Assembly: GCA_017881285.1 (NCBI GenBank) | Contig: JADGRD010000104.1 | Location: 1-8,944, forward strand | DNA length: 8,944 nt | DNA from: Pseudomonadota bacterium | Lineage (GTDB): Bacteria > Myxococcota_A > Polyangia > Fen-1088 | Direction of reading: 5' to 3' | Shown here: positions 1 through 5,455 of the stretch, in pieces | How the letters are laid out: each line of letters starts with the position of its first letter | How positions within the stretch are numbered: position 1 is the first letter of the stretch | The notes under the pieces: model-generated | Told to the model about the DNA's origin: nothing | What the model saw: only the letters and a program-made list of their open reading frames with translations | Databases searched by the model: none | Program-made: the position numbers and the translations under genes

Positions 1-336
1 CGTCGGGCAGACGCAGCCATCACCGCCGTCGCAGCCCACGACCCGGCTCGTGACGTCGGCATCCAGGCTCGAGGGTGGGCCTATCGGGTTCGGGTCGATG
101 GTGATTTGTGTGGTGCCGCCGGTGCCCGACGTGCCTGGTCTGGCAACCCCGCCCGTCGCACCGCCGTTGCCCCCTCCCGCGTTGACGACCGCCCCTCTCG
201 CACAGCCATCGAGCCCGTTTCCAGCCAGCGCGAGAAGTGCAAAGACGGCGGCGGGCAGGAGACCGCGGGCGACCGCGCCCGCGCGCGCGTGGTGGTCCGG
301 CGAAGAATGAGACGCGAAGGAGATGCGGCCGCTCAT
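1..336 (-). CDS. Secreted Gly-rich lipoprotein, N-terminal part (runs off left edge)
   Basis: This frame stays open from an ATG at 336-334 to the window edge, giving 112 residues. Residues 20-45 form an Arg-containing n-region, a hydrophobic stretch (LLPAAVFALLALAG) and a lipobox-like L-D-G-C with Cys45. A Gly-rich linker follows (GGGNGGATGG, GTSGTGGTTQ, residues 54-77), then the start of a more ordered segment with three cysteines (GCDGGDGCVCPT, 101-112). Asp at the -2 lipobox position is unusual, so lipidation is likely but not certain. The plan matches the two other lipoproteins in this window and is common in Myxococcota surface proteins. The passenger domain lies outside the window, so no function can be given. 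It lies 262 bp downstream of mnmA on the same strand. No clear Shine-Dalgarno sequence is visible, and the start codon sits inside an inverted repeat. Overlapping frames on both strands look like shadows. Confidence 0.62.
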   Translation of the reverse strand, partial: MSGRISFASHSSPDHHARAGAVARGLLPAAVFALLALAGNGLDGCARGAVVNAGGGNGGATGGVARPGTSGTGGTTQITIDPNPIGPPSSLDADVTSRVVGCDGGDGCVCPT

Positions 337-356
337 GGGGTATCAGTCTACCCCAT
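335..356 (-). promoter_or_regulatory. Perfect inverted repeat over the lipoprotein start codon
   Basis: ATGGGGTA (335-342) and TACCCCAT (349-356) are perfect 8-bp inverted arms around a 6-nt spacer. In the minus-strand transcript the right arm holds an upstream ATG (356-354) and the left arm covers the start codon of the lipoprotein gene (336-334), so a folded mRNA would bury the start. It could be a translation-masking hairpin or a repressor operator. The symmetry is seen directly; either function is inferred. Confidence 0.35.
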
Positions 357-598
357 CCGAAGCACGGTTTCTGGACAGTACGCCAAGCCCGCCTGCGCGT
401 CGAAGCCGAACTGCCGCGCCCCACAATGACGGGCCGCGGTTCGCCAAGTTCTCGTCCGCAAGCCTGCTCCTCCGTCGGTGAGCGCACGAATACCGAGCAT
501 CCTGGCGACATCGTGGCGTTGCCCGAGGTCGGTGGTCTCCACCACCGCCAAGATCCCTCCATCTGCACGTCGGATGTCTCCCTGGCGAGGGACAGCAA
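337..598. other. Intergenic region between mnmA and the lipoprotein gene
   Basis: This 262-bp gap lies downstream of mnmA and upstream of the partial lipoprotein. It holds a GC-rich stem-loop at 530-547 and the inverted repeat at 335-356. On the minus strand one frame stays open from a GTG at about 614 to a TAG at 350-348 (about 83 codons). Many of its codons end in A or T, unlike the surrounding genes, and its peptide matches nothing I know, so I do not call it a gene. No convincing -35/-10 pair is visible. Confidence 0.5.
530..547 (-). terminator. Possible stem-loop terminator after mnmA
   Basis: CGGTGGT (530-536) and ACCACCG (541-547) form a perfect 7-bp stem with a 4-nt loop, starting 51 nt beyond the mnmA stop codon in the direction of transcription. 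No T-tract follows on the minus strand, so this is not a classical intrinsic terminator. It could be a transcript-stabilising hairpin or a T-less terminator of the kind proposed in high-GC bacteria. Confidence 0.25.
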
Positions 599-1678
599 CT
601 ACGCGGGTGCCGCGATCCACCCCCGACCGAGAACACGCTCGCCGTCGTAGAACACGGCTGCCTGTCCGGGGGTGATGGCCTTCGCGGGTCTGTCGAGGAT
701 CACGGCCAGGCTGCCATCCGCTTGCGTCCGCACCGTGGCGGCGTCGCTCGCGTGGCGGTAGCGAACCTGCACCGAGCACGCAAGCGGCGTCCCGGGCAAC
801 TCTCCCGCAAGCCAGTTCACGTCCTTGGCCACAAACTCGGTGCCAAGGATCGCGCGCGGATCGCTGGTGACCGTGACCTGGCCGGATTCGGGCGAGATGG
901 CCTTGACCCAGCGTCGTGCCGTCGCGCCCGCGGGCAGGCCCTTGCGCTGGCCGATGGTGAAGGCGTGGATCCCCGCGTGCTCGCTCACGACATGGCCGGC
1001 CTCGTCGACGATCGCGCCCATCCGCGCTGGCGCAGCGAAGCGCTGGCGCAGCATCTCGGCGAAGGATTCGCCGGGCCCGACCAGGCAAGCGTCCTGGCTC
1101 TCCGGCGTCTCCGCCGTGGGCAAGCCGTGGCGCTTGGCCAGCCCGCGCACCTCGGGCTTGCGCAGATGTCCCACGGGAAAGACCGCGCGTTCGAGCTGGA
1201 AGAGCGACAGTCCGGCCAGAAAGTAGGATTGATCCTTGCCCTCGTCGCAACCGCGCAACAGCGCGGGCCGGCCGCTCCCGTCCCGTCCCAGGCGCGCGTA
1301 GTGGCCGGTAGCCACGCGCTCGATGCCGAGGCGCCCGGCCCAGTCGAGGAGCAGGCCGAACTTCACGCGCTCGTTGCACAGCAGACAGGGGCTGGGCGTG
1401 CGGCCGGCCGCGTACTCTTGCCACGCGGGCAGCAGCACCAGCGTTTCGAAATCCTTCACGCAGTCGAGCACATAGTGGGGAAACCCGAGGTTTCCCGCCA
1501 CCTCGCGCGCGCGCGTGACGCCGTCGACGCCGCAACACGAACGGCTGCCGTGGGCGTCGTGGCACTCTTGCAGCTTGAGGGTCACGCCGATGAGCACATG
1601 CCCCTCCTGCTTGAGCAAAGCCGCGGCCACGCTGCTGTCCACGCCGCCGCTCATGGCGACCGCGATGCGCTCGCTCAT
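599..1678 (-). CDS. mnmA: tRNA-specific 2-thiouridylase MnmA
   Basis: MnmA adenylates U34 of tRNA-Lys, tRNA-Glu and tRNA-Gln and replaces the 2-oxygen with persulfide sulfur, giving s2U34 for accurate decoding. The protein has 359 residues, normal for the family. The N-terminal PP-loop ATP-pyrophosphatase motif SGGVDSS lies at residues 10-16. The two catalytic cysteines are present: Cys101 in PSPCLLCNERVKFG, with Cys98 making a CxxC, and Cys198 in ESQDACLVG. These match Cys102 and Cys199 of the E. coli enzyme. Other family signatures are ATGHYARL (123-130), KDQSYFL (148-154) and TIGQRKGL (241-248). The C-terminal part fits the usual beta-barrel. The ATG at 1678-1676 is chosen because the protein then begins MSERIAVAMSGGVDSS, it overlaps the desulfurase stop as ATGA, and GGAG lies 7 nt upstream. 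Longer in-frame starts would lie inside the desulfurase gene. Cytoplasmic housekeeping enzyme. Confidence 0.96.
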   Translation of the reverse strand: MSERIAVAMSGGVDSSVAAALLKQEGHVLIGVTLKLQECHDAHGSRSCCGVDGVTRAREVAGNLGFPHYVLDCVKDFETLVLLPAWQEYAAGRTPSPCLLCNERVKFGLLLDWAGRLGIERVATGHYARLGRDGSGRPALLRGCDEGKDQSYFLAGLSLFQLERAVFPVGHLRKPEVRGLAKRHGLPTAETPESQDACLVGPGESFAEMLRQRFAAPARMGAIVDEAGHVVSEHAGIHAFTIGQRKGLPAGATARRWVKAISPESGQVTVTSDPRAILGTEFVAKDVNWLAGELPGTPLACSVQVRYRHASDAATVRTQADGSLAVILDRPAKAITPGQAAVFYDGERVLGRGWIAAPA

Positions 1679-1689
1679 GGTCGTGCTCC
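1675..1689 (-). promoter_or_regulatory. ATGA stop-start overlap with Shine-Dalgarno of mnmA
   Basis: The desulfurase stop TGA (1677-1675) and the mnmA start ATG (1678-1676) share bases as ATGA. A GGAG ribosome-binding site lies at 1689-1686, within the last codons of the desulfurase gene and 7 nt before the ATG. This fixes the mnmA start and implies translational coupling of the two sulfur-relay enzymes. Confidence 0.8.
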
Positions 1690-2817
1690 GCGCGGAAACG
1701 TCGCGACCTGGAGGACGAGGGCGACGGCACGGTCGATCTCCTCCGGGGTGGTTTCGCGGCCGAAGGAGAAACGCACCGATGAACGCGCCTCGGCCTCCGA
1801 CCGGCCCATGGCCAGGAGCACGTGCGATGGGGTCTGGTCGGCGGCGCTGCACGCGGCGCCCGTGGACACCGCCATGCCCAGCATGTCGAGATTGATGGTG
1901 AGGGCTTCCCCGTCGAGTCCGGCAAAGGCGATGTTGGAGGTGTTCGCCAGTCGCCCGGCGCCCACGCCGTTGATGCGCGTGCCGGGGACCCGCGCCAGGA
2001 TTTCCGTTTCGAAGCGATCGCGCAGCTCGGCCACGCGCCGACCGTCGGCCGCCAGGTGAAGGTGGGCCAGCTCGCACGCCTTGCCGAAACCGACGATGGC
2101 CGGCACGTTCTCCGTGCCCGGCCGCAAGATGCGTTCCTGCCGGCCACCGTGTATGAGCGGCGCGATGGGTACCCCGCGCCGGAGGTAGAGAGCGCCCGCG
2201 CCCTTGGGGCCGTGCAACTTGTGCGACGAGAACGAGAGAAGAGACACGCCCAGCTTATTGACATCGATGGGCAGCTTGCCCGCGGCTTGCACGGCGTCGC
2301 TGTGCGCGAGCGCCCCGCACGCGGCGGCCGTCCGCGCGACCTCTACCACCGGCTGGATGACGCCGGTGTCGTTGTTGGCCAGCATCACCGAGAAGAGGGC
2401 AATGTGCGAGCCGGCCGCGGCCTCGAGGGCGCGAAGATCGAGGCGCCCTTCTCCATCCACCCCGATGAAGGTGACCGCGTGCCCCTGCCCCCGCCAATGG
2501 GCACAGGGTTCGAGCACGGCGTGGTGTTCGATCGCGCTCGTCACCACGCCTGAGCGCCCGGCCGGCGCCGCCGCGAGCGCGCCCAGCACTGCCAGGTTGT
2601 CGGATTCCGTGCCCCCGCTGGTGAAGACGATCTCGTCGGGCTCGGCGCCGACCAGACCCGCGACCTGCGCCCGCGCCCTTTCCACCAGCCTACGCGCCTC
2701 CTGTCCCGCACTGTGGATGCTGGAAGGATTGCCGAAACTACCGCCAAGCGCGTCGGCCATGGCCGCGCGCACCTCGGGGTCGAGCGGCGTGGTCGCGTTG
2801 TAGTCGGCGTAGAGCAT
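1675..2817 (-). CDS. Cysteine desulfurase, NifS/IscS family (class V aminotransferase fold)
   Basis: This PLP enzyme converts cysteine to alanine and holds the sulfur as a persulfide for transfer, here most probably to MnmA. The protein has 380 residues, within the normal range. It opens with LYADYNATTPLDPEVR, the classic NifS/IscS N-terminus. His98 in SAIEHHAVLE matches the PLP-stacking His; HSDAVQAAGKLPIDV (172-186) holds the PLP-ring Asp174; Lys200 in SFSSHKLHGPKGAG is the Schiff-base lysine; RPGTENVPAIVGFG (232-245) is conserved. Cys323 in STGAACSA is the persulfide cysteine, on the longer mobile loop typical of IscS/NifS rather than SufS. The ATG at 2817-2815 is chosen because the fold begins there; in-frame codons further upstream lie in a pseudogene. 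Only 5 bp separate the pseudogene stop from this ATG, so the gene seems to have been the downstream member of an older operon. Location next to mnmA recalls B. subtilis YrvO, a desulfurase dedicated to MnmA. I leave the symbol blank because nifS, iscS and a dedicated paralogue cannot be told apart here. Confidence 0.95.
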   Translation of the reverse strand: MLYADYNATTPLDPEVRAAMADALGGSFGNPSSIHSAGQEARRLVERARAQVAGLVGAEPDEIVFTSGGTESDNLAVLGALAAAPAGRSGVVTSAIEHHAVLEPCAHWRGQGHAVTFIGVDGEGRLDLRALEAAAGSHIALFSVMLANNDTGVIQPVVEVARTAAACGALAHSDAVQAAGKLPIDVNKLGVSLLSFSSHKLHGPKGAGALYLRRGVPIAPLIHGGRQERILRPGTENVPAIVGFGKACELAHLHLAADGRRVAELRDRFETEILARVPGTRINGVGAGRLANTSNIAFAGLDGEALTINLDMLGMAVSTGAACSAADQTPSHVLLAMGRSEAEARSSVRFSFGRETTPEEIDRAVALVLQVATFPRGARP

Positions 2818-2822
2818 CGTGG

Positions 2823-3146
2823 CTACTGCACCACGTTGGTCGCCAGGCGCAGGCGATCGTGGCCGTCGCTCGCGCTCGCTGGGGTGACCGGCGCGCGCAC
2901 GGTGCCCTTGAAAAGGCCCACGCACACGGTGTACGGGCCCAGCGGGCGCCCCTGCGATTCGGAGTGCGTAACGAGCACGGCGCTTTCTCCCCGCTGGATG
3001 CCCCGCGGCGCGACGTCGTAGCCCAGCACGCGCAGATTCTCCCCGATGCGCGCATCGAGCGGTTGCGCGGGCGCGGCCGCGCCCGGGGCCGGCAGGAAGA
3101 TCTCACCTGATTTTGATCGCAGAAAGGTCCAGACGCTCACGCCCAT
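2823..3146 (-). pseudogene. Decayed duplicate of the sulfatase-like protein's C-terminal tail
   Basis: From Leu18 (codon at 3095-3093) to the stop, this 107-codon frame matches residues 608-749 of the sulfatase-like protein encoded at 6695-8944. Shared blocks include PAQPLDARIGENLRVLGYD, QRGESAVLVTH and RAPVTPASASDG; by hand roughly 75 of 90 aligned residues agree. The match starts abruptly at Leu18: the preceding 17 residues and the DNA beyond 3095 do not resemble the parent gene, and the whole catalytic domain is absent. An in-frame gap of about 52 codons removes the middle of the tail (parent WKLFFHLEG to SAMPPG). Both copies end with the same VQ and TAG, and resemblance stops right after the stop codon. 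The ATG at 3146 has no visible ribosome-binding site, so this is most likely a remnant, though the intact frame means a small expressed peptide cannot be excluded. Confidence 0.82.
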
Positions 3147-3179
3147 GCACGTCAGGATTGCCTAGATTGCCGCCCGAGG

Positions 3180-4874
3180 CTAGGGACTTTCGAAACAGCC
3201 CAGATCAGGGGCCGACCCGTTGAACGGAAACCCCACGTCGGTGCCGGCGTTGATGAGGTCGCTGCCGGGGGCCAGGTGCATGAAGGTGATCGCGGGCAGA
3301 CTGCCGTCGGCGGTGCGTGGTTTGAGCGCCTGCGTCGTGTCCAGGCTCTGAAAATCCGCGTCGGTGACCGTCAGTCCGTCTTGCCAGCTGTTGCTTTTCT
3401 GCGTGCCACTCGTGATGTTGACCTTGCCGCTATGGGAAGTGCAGTTGGCGAAGGTGTGCGTGCCCGAGGTGAGCGTGTTGGTGAAGACGAAATTGCCGTT
3501 CGTGTTGCCAAAGGCGGTGCAGTTGTAGAGCGTCTGACCCGCGAGGTTGTTGTTCTCGTCGAAGCCCTTGCCGCCGTTGCTCGTGTTGTTGAAGGACAGA
3601 CAGTTGGTGACGGTGTGGGGCGTGGCCACTTGGTTTCCACCCAACTTGAACCCGTTGCCGTTGCCGGCGAAGCTGGAGGAATTCCAGCTGTTGACGCCGT
3701 TGTTGAAGGCCCAGCAGTTGTCGATGACGATGGAATGATCGGCCATCCAGAGATCCCAGCCGTCGTCGGAGTTGTTGTACGACCGGCAGCCGCGGAAGAC
3801 GTTGCCATCTCCCTGTTCCCACTTGGCACTGAAACCATCCGCGTTACCGCCCACCGGCCCGTCGAAGTTGAAGTAGGAATCGGTGTTCAAGATGAGGTTG
3901 TTGCCCGCGCCGGTCCCGCGGATGAGCATGCCGCTGTTGCCGCAATCGTGGATCTTGCACGCCTCGACGGTGTTGTTGCCGCCGCTGACCCGGATGCCGT
4001 TGTGGCCGGCATGCCCAACCTCGACACCCTGGAGATGGACGTAGTTCGCGCTCAGCGAGAGCCCATCGTCGCCGGTGGCCTGGCCGGTGAAATCGAAGAC
4101 CGGGCTCTCGCCGTCGTAGGCCCAGATTTTGAGCAGGTTGCCGGCTGCGCCGCTGACGTTGAGGCTAACGGTGGCGGTCTGGGTGAAGGTACCTCCGCGC
4201 AGCCAGATCTGCGAGCCAGCTTTGGCCACGGAGAGTGCTTTGGTGAGCGTCTTGTACGGCGCCTCCAGGGTGCCCGCGTTGGTGTCGAGCCCGGTGGGGG
4301 CCACAAAGATGCCCGTTGTGGGCGCCGGTGGCGTGTCCGCGACGGCGGCGTCCGGTTGGGGTGGGACTGCGTCAGGCCGAGGGACGGGGAGGTCAGGCGT
4401 GGTGTCTGGACGAGGTGACACGTCATTTGTCGCATCATGGGTCGAGGTCACGTCGGCGGGCGGTCGCGTGTCCGCGATGGCGGTGTCGGGATTGACGAGT
4501 GTGTCGAAGGCAGTGTCCGGTCGCGCATCCGGCAGTCCGCCACCGCTGCCGCCTGCCGAAGTCGTGCTGGTCGCGCCTCCGCTGCCCTGGACGCCACCGC
4601 TGACGGTCGCGCCACCGCTGCTCGTGACGCCACCCGAACCGATCGCGCCGCCGGCGGTCGTGACCGTGCCGCTGCCGCCCGTGCCGCTACCGCCCGTCTT
4701 GCCGATCGTGCCGCCCGTTGCGTTCGCTCCGCCCATCCCCTGGGCGCCGCCCGATCCTTTTGCTGTCCCGGCGCCGGTCGAGGTGTTGCAGGCAACCAGC
4801 AGCGAGCCCAGGCCGAGGAGTAGGGTGAAAAACGCAGTGGATGGTACCGGTCCGACAGCTCGCGGTTTGCACAT
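3180..4874 (-). CDS. Pectate lyase, PL9 family, surface lipoprotein
   Basis: This is a 564-residue secreted enzyme predicted to cleave polygalacturonate by calcium-dependent beta-elimination. Residues 1-29 are a lipoprotein signal peptide: MCKPR, then a hydrophobic core and lipobox L-V-A-C with Cys29. Residues 30-114 are a Gly/Ser/Thr linker and 115-187 a PD-rich spacer. A DUF1565-like start (GIFVAPTGLDTNAGT, 188-202) leads into a right-handed parallel beta-helix rich in N and G. The core matches Dickeya Pel9A: Asp346 (ADGF), Asp370, Asp371 and Asp374 (NNSDDGWD) correspond to its calcium ligands Asp209, 233, 234 and 237, and Lys410 (GNGNGFKLGGN) to catalytic Lys273, all with identical spacing. 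The ATG at 4874 is chosen because it opens the signal peptide; the frame continues 99 codons further upstream without resembling a protein. A weak GAG lies 6 nt before it. It is divergent from the xylanase gene and 33 bp upstream of the tail pseudogene. Confidence 0.9.
   Translation of the reverse strand: MCKPRAVGPVPSTAFFTLLLGLGSLLVACNTSTGAGTAKGSGGAQGMGGANATGGTIGKTGGSGTGGSGTVTTAGGAIGSGGVTSSGGATVSGGVQGSGGATSTTSAGGSGGGLPDARPDTAFDTLVNPDTAIADTRPPADVTSTHDATNDVSPRPDTTPDLPVPRPDAVPPQPDAAVADTPPAPTTGIFVAPTGLDTNAGTLEAPYKTLTKALSVAKAGSQIWLRGGTFTQTATVSLNVSGAAGNLLKIWAYDGESPVFDFTGQATGDDGLSLSANYVHLQGVEVGHAGHNGIRVSGGNNTVEACKIHDCGNSGMLIRGTGAGNNLILNTDSYFNFDGPVGGNADGFSAKWEQGDGNVFRGCRSYNNSDDGWDLWMADHSIVIDNCWAFNNGVNSWNSSSFAGNGNGFKLGGNQVATPHTVTNCLSFNNTSNGGKGFDENNNLAGQTLYNCTAFGNTNGNFVFTNTLTSGTHTFANCTSHSGKVNITSGTQKSNSWQDGLTVTDADFQSLDTTQALKPRTADGSLPAITFMHLAPGSDLINAGTDVGFPFNGSAPDLGCFESP
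4575..4751 (-). repeat. Hexad Gly-Gly linker repeat in the pectate lyase lipoprotein
   Basis: Residues 42-100 place a GG pair at 42, 48, 54, 75, 81, 87, 93 and 99, mostly one every six residues, with an irregular patch at 61-66. It is a degenerate version of the strictly periodic linker in the neighbouring xylanase lipoprotein. It probably spaces the catalytic domain away from the lipid anchor. Confidence 0.7.
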
Positions 4875-5455
4875 GGTGATCTCAAGCAGGCCGTGTTGCA
4901 CGGCCGCCGTCAGTCGCCGGCCGTCCTGGATGGATACCATGGGCAGTGATACACATCGGGCTCGATGGCTCAGAGACTCGCGCAGACGCGCTGAGTGCCG
5001 AGGGGATTTTTGTGCTACGGGCTGTCTCACCCTGTGCGGTTCCCCGTCGACATGGCCACCGTCTGGCACCACTCCCCCGATCTGGTCTGTCCTGGGTAGT
5101 GGGTATTCGACTTCCCCTCCTGCATACATGTAGGTTTGGAATGTCTGGGTTCGCGGCGTGACTGCCACCATCGACGGCGCAGGAAGAGCGAAGAGCTACC
5201 ACAACTGGATCCCCGATTTAGGCGCTTGGCTCTCTGGCCGCCAATTTCGTCATTCCATTTTCGGGATATTGCCAAGGGCGGCCTCTGGAAACACCGCGCG
5301 ATTGCCGCAATAGCGTACAAGATTAGCTTGTCCCCAGATCTCGGTCCGCATATCCTTCACGAGGGTGTGGTGGCTCCGCAATGCTGACGGCGGGGCGCCG
5401 TGGTCTTGGCGGCTTCCGATCCGAAAAGGTGGACCCGGTGTGCAAAGGAGCGCTC
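4875..5455. other. Divergent intergenic region between pectate lyase and xylanase genes
   Basis: This 581-bp gap must hold the promoters for both CAZyme genes. It is less GC-rich than the flanking genes, notably around 5235-5275 and 5300-5335, where AT-rich patches such as ATTCCATTTTCGGGATATT occur. A short inverted repeat, ACAAG-ATTAG-CTTGT, lies at 5317-5331, about 125 bp before the xylanase start. I see no pair of -35/-10 boxes I would defend, no tRNA and no credible gene. Open frames across the gap give Arg/Pro-rich peptides without family features. Confidence 0.55.
5444..5450 (+). promoter_or_regulatory. Shine-Dalgarno of the xylanase gene
   Basis: AAAGGAG lies 5 nt before the ATG at 5456 and decides the start. 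The frame is open further upstream to an ATG at 5381, but that would add 25 residues in front of an otherwise normal lipoprotein signal peptide and has no such site. Confidence 0.8.

Noticed and set aside
348..614. Possible small gene after mnmA on the minus strand, from a GTG to the TAG at 350-348
   Set aside because: The peptide is tolerable, but roughly a third of codons end in A or T, unlike the neighbours. There is no recognised family and no ribosome-binding site, so it is not supported.
722..2059. Plus-strand 445-codon frame opposite mnmA and desulfurase
   Set aside because: This is the antisense shadow of two conserved enzymes with no protein features of its own.
348..2264. Very long minus-strand frame (638 codons) across desulfurase, mnmA and the downstream gap
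   Set aside because: It is out of frame with two firmly identified enzymes, is rich in Arg/Ala/Pro as expected of a high-GC shadow, and has no family motif.
3276..4418. Plus-strand 380-codon frame opposite the pectate lyase
   Set aside because: It is a Val/Ala/Glu-rich antisense shadow; the PL9 motifs and exact active-site spacing settle the coding strand.
4875..5171. 99-residue N-terminal extension of the pectate lyase
   Set aside because: The extension would place the lipoprotein signal peptide in the middle of the protein and has unstructured composition. The ATG at 4874 directly opens the signal peptide.
5027..5387. Small open frames on both strands in the divergent intergenic region
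   Set aside because: They are short, rich in Arg, Ser and Pro, without ribosome-binding sites, transposase motifs or other features, and they sit where the two promoters must be.
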